From the NCBI RefSeq assembly GCF_029392815.1, contig NZ_CP113942.1:558001-622000 (forward strand): a stretch of DNA of 64,000 nucleotides, given 5' to 3'. This DNA comes from Bifidobacterium sp. ESL0682. GTDB taxonomy: Bacteria; Actinomycetota; Actinomycetes; Actinomycetales; Bifidobacteriaceae. The notes below the pieces were generated by a model. That model made no database searches. It had not been told where the DNA came from and was given only the letters and a program-made list of their open reading frames with translations. Made by a program: the position numbers and the translations under genes. Within the stretch, counting starts at the first letter, position 1; each line of letters opens with the position of its first letter. This document shows, in pieces, positions 9,371 to 18,500 of the stretch.

Positions 9371-10125
9371 GCGACAACGAAAAGGAAACCCAAGTGACTG
9401 AAGAAAATCAGAACACGCAGGCGTCCAACGACAACAAGCAGGGTCAGCGCAATGACGATCGTCGCGGTTCACGCCGCGGCGGACGTGGCGAAGGCCGTCG
9501 AGGAGAGCGTCGCGGCGAACGCCGTGGTCGTCACGAAGAAAATCGTGGCGATGAGCTGCTCGATCGCGTTGTGACCATCAATCGCGTTTCCAAGACCCGT
9601 AAGGGTGGCCGTAGCATGAGCTTCGCCGCTCTCGTGGTGGTCGGAGACGGCAACGGCACCGTTGGTGTTGGCTATGGCAAGTCCCGTGAGGTTCCTGCCG
9701 CCATCGCCAAGGGTCAGCTTGACGCCAAGAAGCACATGTTCACCGTTCCGCGCGTTCGTGGTACTGTGACCCACCCGGTCGTTGGCCATGACGCTGCAGG
9801 CACCGTTCTGCTTCGTCCTGCCGCTCCCGGCACCGGTGTAATCGCCGGCGGCGCAGTCCGCGCCGTCATGGAGTGCGCTGGCATCACCGATATTCTCACC
9901 AAGTCCATGGGCAGCGCCACTGCAGTCAACGTGGTTCGCGCCACTGTGGATGCCTTGAAGCAGCTTGAGGAGCCGGAAGAGATCGCGGCACGCCGTGGCT
10001 TGACCGTTGAGGAAGTCGCTCCTGACACCCTGCTCCGTGCTCGTGCAGAAGGTATCGCCGAAGCCCGCAAGGCTCGTGAGGATGCCAAGGCCGAAGCTGA
10101 ACAAGCCAAGGATGGTGAAGAGTAA
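9367..10125 (+). CDS. rpsE: 30S ribosomal protein S5
   Basis: The 252-residue product is S5 (uS5), longer than the usual 165-200. Residues 1-55 are an acidic/Asn/Gln stretch followed by Arg-Gly repeats. The conserved part begins at [21 protein letters not shown] and includes [15 protein letters not shown] charged tail ([16 protein letters not shown]) ends the protein. The GTG at 9367 overlaps the rplR stop (GTGA); a second in-frame GTG at 9394 is an alternative start. S5 works in translational fidelity and mRNA unwinding. Confidence 0.96.
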   Translation: MSDNEKETQVTEENQNTQASNDNKQGQRNDDRRGSRRGGRGEGRRGERRGERRGRHEENRGDELLDRVVTINRVSKTRKGGRSMSFAALVVVGDGNGTVGVGYGKSREVPAAIAKGQLDAKKHMFTVPRVRGTVTHPVVGHDAAGTVLLRPAAPGTGVIAGGAVRAVMECAGITDILTKSMGSATAVNVVRATVDALKQLEEPEEIAARRGLTVEEVAPDTLLRARAEGIAEARKAREDAKAEAEQAKDGEE

Positions 10126-10304
10126 TGGCAGATCTGAAGATCACACTCACAAAAGGTCTGGTCAACCGCAAGCCTGCCCAGCGCGACACTGTTCGCACGC
10201 TCGGCCTGCACAAGATCGGTCAGACGGTTGTCCGTGAGGACACTCCTGCAACCCGCGGTCTGATCAATGCGGTTCGCCACTTGGTCACGGTTGAGGAGGC
10301 CTGA
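10125..10304 (+). CDS. rpmD: 50S ribosomal protein L30
   Basis: The 59-residue product [20 protein letters not shown]... with [22 protein letters not shown] is L30 (uL30). The ATG shares its first base with the rpsE stop (TAATG). It lies between rpsE and rplO as in other actinobacterial spc operons. Confidence 0.96.
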   Translation: MADLKITLTKGLVNRKPAQRDTVRTLGLHKIGQTVVREDTPATRGLINAVRHLVTVEEA

Positions 10305-10305
10305 T

Positions 10306-10767
10306 ATGGCAGAACAAGAAGAAAACACTATTTTGCAGATGCATGATCTGCGTCCTGCTCCGGGTGCTAAGAAGAACCGCATCCGCGTGGGCCGTGGTGA
10401 AGGTTCCAAGGGTAAGACCTCGGGCCGTGGCGCCAAGGGCACTTTGAAGCGTTATCAGGTTCGTCCTGGTTTCGAAGGTGGCCAGCTGCCTCTGTACATG
10501 CGTCTTCCGAAGCTCCGTGGCTTCAAGAGCCCCTTCAAGAAGGAGTTCCAGGTCGTCAACGTCTCTGCACTCTCCGAGTTGTTCCCGAAGGGTGGAGAGG
10601 TCACTGTTGAAGATCTCGTCAAGGCCGGTGCAGTTCGCGCCGGATACCCTGTCAAGGTTTTGGGCGACGGTGAGACCAAGGTGGCGTTCACGCTTAAGGG
10701 CGTGAAGGCTTCCAAGTCCGCCAAGGCTAAGATCGAAGCCGCAGGCGGCTCCATTTCCGAAGAGTAA
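10306..10767 (+). CDS. rplO: 50S ribosomal protein L15
   Basis: The 153-residue product is L15 (uL15), with the glycine/arginine-rich rRNA-binding N-terminal region ([20 protein letters not shown]) and the C-terminal globular part ending [18 protein letters not shown]. The frame extends upstream to 10267, but the ATG at 10306, one base after the rpmD stop, is the family start. A terminator hairpin follows. Confidence 0.97.
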   Translation: MAEQEENTILQMHDLRPAPGAKKNRIRVGRGEGSKGKTSGRGAKGTLKRYQVRPGFEGGQLPLYMRLPKLRGFKSPFKKEFQVVNVSALSELFPKGGEVTVEDLVKAGAVRAGYPVKVLGDGETKVAFTLKGVKASKSAKAKIEAAGGSISEE

Positions 10768-10812
10768 TTCGGATGTTTTTGTGTCGCCAGGCTTAGCCTG
10801 AAGACATATATA

Positions 10813-10849
10813 GCTGGTCCTCCTTGCTTGAGCGAGGGGGCCGCTTTTT
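10813..10849 (+). terminator. Terminator between rplO and secY
   Basis: A GC-rich stem (ggtcctc paired with gaggggcc-type bases, containing G-U pairs and extended inward by gc/gc) is followed by ccgcttttt. It probably ends or attenuates ribosomal transcription ahead of secY, which then needs its own promoter in 10850-11000. Confidence 0.65.
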
Positions 10850-11007
10850 CATAGTGGCACAATTTATTGTCCACAGAAACGTACGACAACAATTTTTGAC
10901 GTTGTAGTTGTGTCAAGTGCGTATTTGGTAGACGCTTGACGCTAAGATTGTCGTTTAGTGTGTTTGGATCGGTACATCAGGTGTGCCGAATAGGGAAGGA
11001 AATCCAG

Positions 11008-12609
11008 GTGAGGACGTTAATCCAGGCCCTGAAGACGAAGGAACTTCGCCATAAGATCCTCTTCGTGCTCGGCATCATTGTCATCTACCGTATCGGTTCG
11101 TTTATACCGACCCCGGGAGTGGACTACAAGGTAGTCCAGCAATGCGTGGGCACCATGAAGACGGCCCAAGAGAACTTCGTGGGGCTGGTCAACCTCTTCT
11201 CCGGCGGCGCCATGCTCCAGCTTTCAATCTTTGCATTGGGCGTGATGCCGTACATTACGGCGTCCATCGTCATTCAGCTGTTGCGCGTGGTCATCCCTCG
11301 TTTTGAGGCACTGCACAAGGAAGGCCAGTCCGGCGAGACCAAGCTGACGCAGTACACGCGTTATCTCACCATCGGTCTTGCCATTCTGCAGTCCACCACG
11401 ATTCTTGTCACGGCACGTTCCGGCGCGCTTTTCAATTACCAGTGCGGCCAGGTCATTCCCGATGGCTCAGTCTGGAACCTCGTGGTCATGGTCCTCATCA
11501 TGACCGGCGGCACCGGCCTGATTATGTGGATGGCCGAGTTGATCACCGACAAGGGCATCGGTCAAGGTATGTCCGTCCTGATCTTCATGTCCATCTGCTC
11601 CGGCTTCTTGCCGCAGCTCTGGCAGATCGGCTGGGGCACCAACGGCAAGAATGGTAACTGGACCTACTTCGGCATCGTTGTTGCAGTCCTGGTTGTCATT
11701 CTCATCTTCGTTGATTTCGTTGAGCTTGCCCAGCGCCGTATTCCAGTGCAGTACACACGCCGTATGATCGGTCGCAAGATGTACGGCGGTTCCTCCACCT
11801 ATCTTCCTCTGAAGATCAATATGTCCGGCGTTATCCCTCCGATTTTCGCCTCTTCAATTCTGGCGATTCCGACGTTGATTGCTCAGTTCGGCAAGTCTGA
11901 CCAGAAGTGGGTCAAGTGGATTAACACCAACCTGGCCAATACGACTTCCATCTGGTACATCGCGCTGTATGCCGTGATGATTGTGTTCTTCTGCTTCTTC
12001 TACACGTCAATTACCTTCGATCCAGATGAGACGGCAGACAACATGAAGCAGTATGGCGGCTTCATTCCTGGCATCCGTGCCGGTAGCGCAACCAGCCGCT
12101 ACCTGAGCTATGTGATGAACAGGCTCAACACGGTCGGCGCTATCTATCTGCTCTTCGTCGCTTTGATTCCGACGATGCTCATCATGATATTGAAGCTCAA
12201 CAACAAACTTCCGTTCGGTGGCACGACCATCCTGATTATCGCAGGCGTCGGTCTTGACACCTTGCGTCAGGCCAAGGCTCAGACCGAACAGTTCCAGTAC
12301 ACCGGCTTCTTGCTCGATGATACCGACCATGTGGAAGGCAAAGACGTTAAGACTGCCAAGAAGTCTTCAACAAAAGTTGTGGAAGCCAACGACGATCAGG
12401 TTGCAGTAACTGACGAAGCGCTTACCAAGACCGAAGACGTCGCAGATGCCTCTGCAACTGTCGTTGAAAACTCGGAGAATACGGATATTGAAACTACTGA
12501 TACCGTAAGTTCAGAGACTGCTGACACTGAGACTGTTGATTCCGAAGATTCAACCAGTAACGCGAAATCCTCAGAAGACGATACTGATACCGACGATAAG
12601 TCCGAGTGA
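11008..12609 (+). CDS. secY: Protein translocase subunit SecY with long acidic C-terminal tail
   Basis: The 533-residue product has the ten-transmembrane SecY core, starting VRTLIQALKTKELRHKILF, with GSFIPTPGVD, LGVMPYITASIVIQLL and a cytoplasmic end QTEQFQYTGFLLDD. SecY forms the protein-conducting channel of SecYEG. The GTG at 11008 follows gggaaggaaa; the frame is open further upstream to 10936 but that is not conserved SecY. SecY normally stops near residue 440. Here about 97 extra residues (about 437-533) are dominated by Asp, Glu, Thr and Ser, with one Lys-rich patch. The tail faces the cytoplasm. Confidence 0.97.
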   Translation: MRTLIQALKTKELRHKILFVLGIIVIYRIGSFIPTPGVDYKVVQQCVGTMKTAQENFVGLVNLFSGGAMLQLSIFALGVMPYITASIVIQLLRVVIPRFEALHKEGQSGETKLTQYTRYLTIGLAILQSTTILVTARSGALFNYQCGQVIPDGSVWNLVVMVLIMTGGTGLIMWMAELITDKGIGQGMSVLIFMSICSGFLPQLWQIGWGTNGKNGNWTYFGIVVAVLVVILIFVDFVELAQRRIPVQYTRRMIGRKMYGGSSTYLPLKINMSGVIPPIFASSILAIPTLIAQFGKSDQKWVKWINTNLANTTSIWYIALYAVMIVFFCFFYTSITFDPDETADNMKQYGGFIPGIRAGSATSRYLSYVMNRLNTVGAIYLLFVALIPTMLIMILKLNNKLPFGGTTILIIAGVGLDTLRQAKAQTEQFQYTGFLLDDTDHVEGKDVKTAKKSSTKVVEANDDQVAVTDEALTKTEDVADASATVVENSENTDIETTDTVSSETADTETVDSEDSTSNAKSSEDDTDTDDKSE

Positions 12610-12655
12610 TTATTCGCTTGGATCGCTGATAACAGTTATTAAAAGAAAAACCATG

Positions 12656-12696
12656 AAATGATGCTCATCTGTCTTTGAAACGGATGGGCATCATTT
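12656..12696 (+). terminator. Hairpin between secY and adk
   Basis: A 17-bp stem (aaatgatgctcatctgt with acggatgggcatcattt, two G-U pairs) encloses a 7-base loop, 46 bases after the secY stop. It is followed by gctaagt, with no strong T tract. It probably terminates secY transcription; adk begins 32 bases downstream. Confidence 0.65.
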
Positions 12697-12728
12697 GCTA
12701 AGTACACAATCAAGAAAGTAGATGTGAT

Positions 12729-13289
12729 ATGCGTCTGTTGATTATGGGCCCGCAAGGAGTGGGCAAAGGAACCCAAGCCAAGCTGATTGCCGAACATTAC
12801 GGCATTCCGCACATCTCCACCGGAGACATCTTCCGCTACAACATGAAGAACAACACCCCGCTGGGGCAGGAAGCCAAGAGCTATACCGACAAGGGCCAGC
12901 TCGTTCCCGATGAGCTGACCAACAAGATCGTCAAGGATCGCCTGGCCATGGACGATGCCAAGAACGGCTGGATTCTCGACGGATATCCGCGCAACGCAGC
13001 CCAGGTCGAAGCGCTCGACAAGATGCTCGAAGAACTCGGCACCCCGCTCGACAAGGTCGTGGCGCTCGATGCCGACCGTGACATTCTGATGAAGCGTATC
13101 GCCAAGCGCGCCGCCGAAGAGGGACGTGCCGACGACAACGCCGAAGCCATCGCCCGAAGGCTCAAGACTTACGACGAAGAAACCGCCCCGTTGCTTGACA
13201 CCTACAAGTCCCGCGGTTACTTGGTTGCGATTGATGGCCAAGGTGATATCGAAGATATCTCCAAGACCATCTTCGATGCTTTAGACTGA
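12729..13289 (+). CDS. adk: Adenylate kinase
   Basis: The 186-residue enzyme interconverts ATP + AMP and 2 ADP. The P-loop GPQGVGKGTQAK is at residues 7-18, the AMP-binding STGDIFR follows near residue 36, and DGYPRN lies near residue 87. It is the short form common in actinobacteria, lacking the zinc-binding LID insertion. The ATG at 12729 has gaaagtag upstream. secY-adk-infA order is usual for the group, although map is missing. Confidence 0.97.
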   Translation: MRLLIMGPQGVGKGTQAKLIAEHYGIPHISTGDIFRYNMKNNTPLGQEAKSYTDKGQLVPDELTNKIVKDRLAMDDAKNGWILDGYPRNAAQVEALDKMLEELGTPLDKVVALDADRDILMKRIAKRAAEEGRADDNAEAIARRLKTYDEETAPLLDTYKSRGYLVAIDGQGDIEDISKTIFDALD

Positions 13290-13429
13290 TTTTATCTTCA
13301 TTACCACAGGAAGAGGCTGATTGCAACACGCCGTGTCGCAGTTGGTCTCTTCTTTTGCTATAGTAATAAGTTGGTGTGTCTTCGGACATGCTGAAACTGT
13401 AATATCGGCCAAAGAACGGAATGAGGCTC

Positions 13430-13648
13430 ATGGCTAAAGACGGTGTGATTGAAGTCGAAGGTCAGGTAGTGGAAGCACTGCCGAACGCGATGTTTCGCGT
13501 CGAACTTGAAAACAAGCACATCGTGCTGGCCACAATTTCGGGCAAGATGCGCAAGAATTATATTCGTATCCTCCCGCAGGACCGTGTGGTCCTGGAAATG
13601 AGCCCCTACGATCTGAACCGTGGTCGTATTACGTACCGTTATAAGTAA
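13430..13648 (+). CDS. infA: Translation initiation factor IF-1
   Basis: The 72-residue product [19 protein letters not shown]... is a full IF-1 with its OB-fold and the C-terminal [17 protein letters not shown]-1 binds the 30S A site during initiation. The open frame begins at 13421, but the ATG at 13430 is the universal start. rpmJ follows after 21 bases. Confidence 0.98.
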   Translation: MAKDGVIEVEGQVVEALPNAMFRVELENKHIVLATISGKMRKNYIRILPQDRVVLEMSPYDLNRGRITYRYK

Positions 13649-13669
13649 GGTACAAAGAAAAGGAAAACC

Positions 13670-13783
13670 ATGAAGGTCAGCCCTAGTGTGAAGAGGATCT
13701 GCGAGAATTGCCGCGTGATCCGTCGTCACGGTCGCGTCATGGTGATCTGCTCTAACCCGCGCCACAAGCAGCGTCAAGGCTGA
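13670..13783 (+). CDS. rpmJ: 50S ribosomal protein L36
   Basis: This short gene encodes 37 residues, [19 protein letters not shown]... ending NPRHKQRQG. Cys11, Cys14, Cys27 and His32 give the zinc site of the C+ form of L36 (bL36). aaaggaaaacc precedes the ATG. The infA-rpmJ-rpsM-rpsK order is standard. Confidence 0.97.
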   Translation: MKVSPSVKRICENCRVIRRHGRVMVICSNPRHKQRQG

Positions 13784-13908
13784 GCGGAAAACCTCCGACC
13801 AGAAAAGGTACTGAGTCGCAGCTCAAAAGCTGAACCCCGGGTACGTAGGCCCGAGCCGGGAAACCGGATGACTTGGTACAAACCTACGGAAACATAGAAG
13901 GAATCGCA
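13784..13908 (+). promoter_or_regulatory. Structured leader before rpsM
   Basis: The 125-base gap between rpmJ and rpsM can form several short helices: cagct-caaa-agctg, cccgg paired with ccggg, and a longer-range cgtagg/cctacg pair. It precedes the S13-S11-alpha part of the cluster, where S4 represses in other bacteria. rpsD is not in this cluster, and binding is untested. Confidence 0.3.
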
Positions 13909-14286
13909 ATGGCACGTCTTGCCGGAGTCGACATCCCCAATGAGAAGCGCATCGAGATCGCCCTCACCTATATCTTTGGTGTCGGTCGTACTCGCGCGAA
14001 GGAAACGCTTGCCGCAACCGGTGTAAATCCGGATACTCGCGTCAAGGATCTGAGCGATGAGCAGCTTATTACGCTGCGCGATTATCTTGAGGCCAACTAC
14101 AAGATTGAAGGCGATCTGCGTCGTGAAGTTGATGCGGATATTCGTCGCAAGATTCAGATCAACTGCTATCAGGGCCAGCGCCATCGCCATGGTCTGCCTG
14201 TGCGCGGTCAGCGCACCAAGACCAACGCCCGTACCCGTAAGGGGCCGAAGCGTACCGTCGCTGGAAAGAAAAAGGCCGTCAAGTAA
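13909..14286 (+). CDS. rpsM: 30S ribosomal protein S13
   Basis: The 125-residue product [21 protein letters not shown] is S13 (uS13) of the 30S head. It has the [13 protein letters not shown] helix-turn region and the basic C-terminal tail [16 protein letters not shown] that reaches the P-site tRNA. The open frame starts at 13873, but the ATG at 13909 with gaaggaatc upstream is the family start. Confidence 0.98.
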   Translation: MARLAGVDIPNEKRIEIALTYIFGVGRTRAKETLAATGVNPDTRVKDLSDEQLITLRDYLEANYKIEGDLRREVDADIRRKIQINCYQGQRHRHGLPVRGQRTKTNARTRKGPKRTVAGKKKAVK

Positions 14287-14390
14287 GGCCTAAGCAGTTA
14301 TGAAGAGGGACGGGGCGTCGCTTGTAGTGTTGCAGCGTTCCATGCTCTTCGTGACGTTTGGAATCATTCGTAATTAGGAAACGAGGATCA

Positions 14391-14789
14391 ATGGCAGCTG
14401 CAAAGCAAGCCGCGCGCAAGCCGCGTCGCCGTGACCGCAAGTCGGTACCGGTCGGGCAGGCGCACATCAAGTCCACTTTCAATAACACCATCATCTCCAT
14501 CACGGATCCCTCGGGCGCAGTTGTAGCCTGGGCTTCCGGTGGCGATGTCGGTTTCAAGGGCTCACGTAAGTCCACCCCCTACGCCGCAGGTATGGCCGCT
14601 GAGTCCGCCGCCCGCAAGGCGCAGGAGCATGGCGTCAAGAAGGTTGACGTCTACGTCAAGGGTCCGGGCAGCGGTCGCGAAACCGCCATCCGTTCCTTGC
14701 AGTCCGCAGGTCTTGAGGTCGGTTCCATCACCGACGTCACCCCGCAGGCCCATAACGGTGTGCGCCCTCCGAAGCGCCGTCGCGTCTGA
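14391..14789 (+). CDS. rpsK: 30S ribosomal protein S11
   Basis: The 132-residue product [20 protein letters not shown] is S11 (uS11), with [16 protein letters not shown] and the C-terminal [21 protein letters not shown]. It lines the platform near the mRNA exit. The frame is open to 14358, but the ATG at 14391 after acgaggatca fits the family. rpsD, often next, is absent; rpoA follows after 79 bases. Confidence 0.98.
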   Translation: MAAAKQAARKPRRRDRKSVPVGQAHIKSTFNNTIISITDPSGAVVAWASGGDVGFKGSRKSTPYAAGMAAESAARKAQEHGVKKVDVYVKGPGSGRETAIRSLQSAGLEVGSITDVTPQAHNGVRPPKRRRV

Positions 14790-14868
14790 AGCACTTCATT
14801 TAACCATCCGTCCAACCCGCTTATGACCAGTGAGTGCACCACCGATCAGAAGCTGAAAGGATAACACA

Positions 14869-15864
14869 GTGCTTATTGCACAGCGTCCGCAACTTACTGA
14901 GGAATCACTGAATCCGCAGCGTTCTCGTTTTACTATCGAGCCGCTTGAGCCTGGATTTGGCTATACGCTCGGTAATTCGTTGCGTCGTACCCTGTTGAGC
15001 TCCATTCCCGGAGCAGCAGTCACTTCCGTGCGTATCTCCGGTGCCCTGCATGAGTTCACCACTTTGCCCGGTGTCGAAGAGGATGTCACTGAGATCCTGC
15101 TCAATATCAAGGGAATCGTGCTCACCAGCGAATATGACGAACCGGTTGTCATGTATCTGCGTAAAAGCGGCAAGGGCGAGGCCACCGCAGGGGATATCAC
15201 CCCTCCGGCCGGTGTCACCATCGCCAACCCGGATATGCATATCGCCACCCTCGCCGATGACGGCGAACTCGAAATTGAGTTCACTGTCGAGCGTGGCCGT
15301 GGCTATGTGCCGGCACAGATGAACAAGCAGGATGGCGACGAGATTGGCCGTATTCCGGTCGACTCCATCTATTCGCCTGTTCTCAAGGTGAGCTACAAGG
15401 TCGAGGCAACCCGCGTGGAACAGCGCACGGACTTCGATAAGCTCATCCTCGATGTGGAGACCAAGCCGGCGATTTCGCCGCGCGACGCCGTCGCATCTGC
15501 CGGTTCTACTTTGGTTGAGCTCTTCGGCCTGTGCCGCGAACTCAACACGCAAGCGGAAGGCGTCGAGGTCGGCCCGGCTCCGGTTGAAGAAGAAGTCAAC
15601 CCGGAGATGTCGATTCCGATTGAGGAACTCAATCTCACCCAGCGCAGCTACAACTGCCTGAAGCGCGAAGGTATTCACACCGTTGGTGAATTGGTGTCCC
15701 ACACCGAGCAGGATTTGCTCGACATCCGTAATTTCGGTATGAAGTCGATTGATGAGGTCAAGGAGAAGCTCGAAAGCATGGGTCTCTCGTTGAAGGCCTC
15801 CCCGCTGGGCTTCGATACCAACAACCTTGAAGGTGGCACCTTCTTCTCGCCTGAAGACGAGTAA
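14869..15864 (+). CDS. rpoA: DNA-directed RNA polymerase subunit alpha
   Basis: The 331-residue product contains the N-terminal assembly domain ([20 protein letters not shown]) and, after a linker near residue 235, the C-terminal domain [21 protein letters not shown] with [17 protein letters not shown], which contacts UP elements and activators. It starts with GTG at 14869 behind gaaaggataacac. rplQ follows, as in most bacteria. Confidence 0.98.
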   Translation: MLIAQRPQLTEESLNPQRSRFTIEPLEPGFGYTLGNSLRRTLLSSIPGAAVTSVRISGALHEFTTLPGVEEDVTEILLNIKGIVLTSEYDEPVVMYLRKSGKGEATAGDITPPAGVTIANPDMHIATLADDGELEIEFTVERGRGYVPAQMNKQDGDEIGRIPVDSIYSPVLKVSYKVEATRVEQRTDFDKLILDVETKPAISPRDAVASAGSTLVELFGLCRELNTQAEGVEVGPAPVEEEVNPEMSIPIEELNLTQRSYNCLKREGIHTVGELVSHTEQDLLDIRNFGMKSIDEVKEKLESMGLSLKASPLGFDTNNLEGGTFFSPEDE

Positions 15865-15956
15865 GAGCCAACTTCATTTTAAGCTTCGGTGTCCGTTCGG
15901 ATGTTCGGGCGTATGCCCACCTGAACGGTGCAAAGCCGGAGCGTTAAGGAGTAATA

Positions 15957-16625
15957 ATGCCTACACCTAGAAAAGGGCCGCACCTGGCTTCTAGCCCGGC
16001 TCATGAGCGTCTGATGCTCGCGAACATGGCGACCAGCCTGTTCGAGCACGGCCGTATCGTCACCACGCTGCCGAAGGCCAAGCGCCTCCGTCCGGTGGCC
16101 GAGCGCCTCATCACCTTCGCCAAGCGCGGGGATCTGGCCAGCCGCCGTCGCGTGATGCGCGTCATCCGCAACAAGTCCATCGTGCACAAGCTCTTCACCG
16201 AGATTGCCGAGCAGATGCAGCAGCGTGAGGGTGGCTACACCCGCATCGTGAAGATTGCCCCGTCCAAGGGCAACAACGCGCCGCGCGCCATCATCGAGCT
16301 CGTCACTGAGCCGGTGAGCGCCAAGGAATCCGTGGTCAAGGAAGCTGAAGCTTCTGCCGCCGTTGCCGCCGACAAGGCTGCAGTCGAAGAGGCCGAAGCC
16401 AAGGTCCAGAAGGACGCTGCCGAGACCGCCAAGACCAAGACGGACAAGGCTGTTGACGAAGCTGAAGCCAAGGAGACTGAGGTCAACGCCGACGTCGCCG
16501 CGGATAAGGCTGAAGTCAAGAAGACTGAAGCCAAGGCCAAGAAGCCTGCTGCAAAGAAGGCTCCCGCCAAGAAGCCGGCAGCTAAGAAGACCGCTGCCAA
16601 GAAGGCCGATAAGGAAGAAAAGTGA
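15957..16625 (+). CDS. rplQ: 50S ribosomal protein L17 with Ala/Lys-rich tail
   Basis: The first 120 residues are standard L17 (bL17): [42 protein letters not shown] and [23 protein letters not shown]. About 100 further residues are low complexity, first Ala/Glu/Asp-rich and then a Lys/Ala repeat ([12 protein letters not shown]). The tail resembles histone H1-like repeats seen on other actinobacterial translation proteins; its role is unknown. rttaaggag-type signal precedes the ATG. A strong hairpin ends the cluster. Confidence 0.97.
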   Translation: MPTPRKGPHLASSPAHERLMLANMATSLFEHGRIVTTLPKAKRLRPVAERLITFAKRGDLASRRRVMRVIRNKSIVHKLFTEIAEQMQQREGGYTRIVKIAPSKGNNAPRAIIELVTEPVSAKESVVKEAEASAAVAADKAAVEEAEAKVQKDAAETAKTKTDKAVDEAEAKETEVNADVAADKAEVKKTEAKAKKPAAKKAPAKKPAAKKTAAKKADKEEK

Positions 16626-16652
16626 GTCGTTAAGATTCACTGAATTCTTATA

Positions 16653-16688
16653 CAAGAAGGTCGGAGATACAAGTCTCCGGCCTTCTTG
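16653..16688 (+). terminator. Terminator at the end of the ribosomal cluster
   Basis: A 15-bp stem (caagaaggtcggaga with tctccggccttcttg, one G-U) closes a tacaag loop, 28 bases after the rplQ stop. The T tract is poor. Confidence 0.75.
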
Positions 16689-16910
16689 CGTATCTGGTCT
16701 GGGCTCCTGCTGTCTAGAAAAGCATGATGTGGCTTGTGTCGTTTGCTTGTTCATAGCCGGTAAAGATGTGGAGAGAATCAGGCTTTTTCGTTCACTTTCT
16801 GATTGCTATCTCAGGTTCACCGTAATACAAGCAGCCTCATGATTTTGTTGCAATGCTCCTGATTTCCATCGCTTCTTTGGTTTAGGAGTTTTGCAAACCA
16901 GTGTGGCACG

Positions 16911-16923
16911 TATACTGGCAACG
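16911..16923 (+). promoter_or_regulatory. Candidate -10 of a leaderless truA transcript
   Basis: tatact at 16911-16916 is followed by only 7 bases before the truA ATG at 16924. That spacing would put the transcription start at or within a base of the start codon. No Shine-Dalgarno lies directly upstream of this ATG. A -35 at normal distance is not obvious. Confidence 0.4.
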
Positions 16924-17916
16924 ATGAGACTACGAATTGACTTGGCATACGACGGTGGCGACTTTCACGGCTGGGCTAAACAGCCTGGCTTACGTACCGT
17001 GCAGGGGGTTGTGGAAGAGGCTCTGCACACCGTTTTGCGTGTGTCAGCAGATGATGACTGTGAGCCGTTGCGGTTGGTGGTTGCCGGACGTACCGACACC
17101 GGTGTCCATGCTGCTCATCAGGTCTGCCATCTCGATGTGGAGGAGCAGACGCTAAATCGTTGCGTGGGGCACATGGAAGTGCCTGCGGTTGAGGCTTTGC
17201 GGCGTCGTCTGAGTCATGATTTGCCGGATGATATCGTTTTGCACGGTGTGTGCGTGGCGCCAGAAGGTTTCGATGCACGTTTTTCAGCGTTAGAACGCAC
17301 GTATGTCTATCGGATTGCAGACGGAGCAAGACCGGCTGATCCAAGATTGCGCGGCTTCGTATTGAACGTTGAAGATGTACTCGACATCCCAGTAATGAAC
17401 GAGGCCGCTGCCATGACCATCGGCCTGCATGATTTTGGCTCATTTGCCACTCCCAACCCAGGGGGCACCACCATTCGCGAGGTCAAACAAGCAGTGTGGC
17501 AACGAGTGCCGATGACAGGCCTATTCGGAAACGACACAACGAACGGAGAGATGAAAATCGTGAGTTCTGAGCAAGACGGTCAACAGGCTGCCATTGCTGT
17601 GGAAACGACTGCGAATAACGCAATGAATGTGGGTTATTCCGTGCCGTCGCTCGAATCAGGATTGCTGTGCTTCACCATCGTGGCGGATGCTTTCGCACAC
17701 AACATGGTGCGTTCGCTGGTCAACGCATGCGTGCAAGTTGGTCGACACCGAAAGTCGCTGGATTGGTTTGCTCAGAAGATGGCTGAGCCGGTCCGTGAAG
17801 GCTCGACGGGCCCGATAGCGGCTTGTGGGCTGACTCTGGAACATGTTGCCTACCCGCCGGATGGGGAACTTGCTGAACGAGCCCAGTCAATTCGTGCCCG
17901 GCGCACATTAGATTAG
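16924..17916 (+). CDS. truA: tRNA pseudouridine(38-40) synthase TruA
   Basis: The 330-residue protein isomerises uridine 38-40 in tRNA anticodon arms. The start MRLRIDLAYDGGDFHGWAKQ and the catalytic motif GRTDTGVHA, with Asp58, are clear. The C-terminal part has FVADAFAHNMVRSLVNA-like and GSTGPIAACGLTLEHVAYP segments. About 45 residues between positions 195 and 245 are an insertion compared with the usual 250-270-residue family. The frame begins at 16891, but conservation starts at 16924. rplQ-truA order is common. Confidence 0.95.
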   Translation: MRLRIDLAYDGGDFHGWAKQPGLRTVQGVVEEALHTVLRVSADDDCEPLRLVVAGRTDTGVHAAHQVCHLDVEEQTLNRCVGHMEVPAVEALRRRLSHDLPDDIVLHGVCVAPEGFDARFSALERTYVYRIADGARPADPRLRGFVLNVEDVLDIPVMNEAAAMTIGLHDFGSFATPNPGGTTIREVKQAVWQRVPMTGLFGNDTTNGEMKIVSSEQDGQQAAIAVETTANNAMNVGYSVPSLESGLLCFTIVADAFAHNMVRSLVNACVQVGRHRKSLDWFAQKMAEPVREGSTGPIAACGLTLEHVAYPPDGELAERAQSIRARRTLD

Positions 17917-18066
17917 TCGATTTATGCGGGACGACGGTAGAAGAGGAACCAATTGCTATTGTTTTAGCGGTACAAGCGGCACAAATAGTTCTTTTTCCGT
18001 TGCTGATGGATACATTGCTCTAGAAGAGTTGAGATGACGAATGAATTATGAGTGCGCCACGCCCGG

Positions 18067-18095
18067 TTGCGGTGGTTGGCACGTTGTCTTATACT
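18067..18095 (+). promoter_or_regulatory. Promoter of tRNA-Ser(CGA)
   Basis: ttgcgg (18067-18072) and tatact (18090-18095) are separated by 17 bases. The predicted start, near 18102, is about 20 bases before the mature tRNA. Confidence 0.65.
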
Positions 18096-18122
18096 AGAAA
18101 AGTTGCGTTTTGCGTAGCATAT

Positions 18123-18207
18123 GGATAAGTGTCCGAGTGGTCTAAGGAGCACGCCTCGAAAGCGTGTGAGGAGAAATCCTCCGCGAGTTCGAATCTCGCC
18201 TTATCCG
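18123..18207 (+). tRNA. tRNA-Ser, anticodon CGA
   Basis: The 85-base RNA folds as a class II tRNA: acceptor ggataag/cttatcc with discriminator g, D-arm with gagtggtctaagg, anticodon stem cacgc/gcgtg around ctCGAaa, a long variable arm (gaggagaaatcctc), and the T-arm with gagttcgaatctc. Anticodon CGA reads UCG. CCA is not encoded. Confidence 0.96.
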
Positions 18208-18213
18208 CCTTAA

Positions 18214-18246
18214 GCCTCTGGAATCTCGGTTCCGGAGGCATTTTTA
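18214..18246 (+). terminator. Terminator after tRNA-Ser(CGA)
   Basis: A 10-bp stem (gcctctggaa with ttccggaggc, one G-U) and a tctcgg loop are followed by atttttat: a standard intrinsic terminator 6 bases after the tRNA. The next 250 bases, to the end of the divergent lipoprotein gene, show no convincing gene. Confidence 0.88.
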
Positions 18247-18500
18247 TATCTGTTCTAGGTTTTGGGGAAGTTTCTGGTACCTTGTCAAGTCAGCAAAGAT
18301 GCGGTATATCGTCTCGTCTAGAAGTGGATGAGCGAGGAGCCGTTCGAGTATTCGTCAGATTTCATTAGTGTCCTCATCAGTGACTTCATCTTTATTGGAG
18401 ACATCGTTGTTCAGGTATCGGTGAGGTTTATTAGCGCGTGGTGTGTGCACTGGCTCGATGATGGTAGACGGTGCCGGCTTATAGGCTTAAATACTCAAAT

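Noticed and set aside
16653..16688. Hairpin as part of a mobile element end
   Set aside because: No transposase, no matching second repeat; a terminator after rplQ explains it. No IS, prophage, CRISPR array or integrase was seen anywhere in the window.
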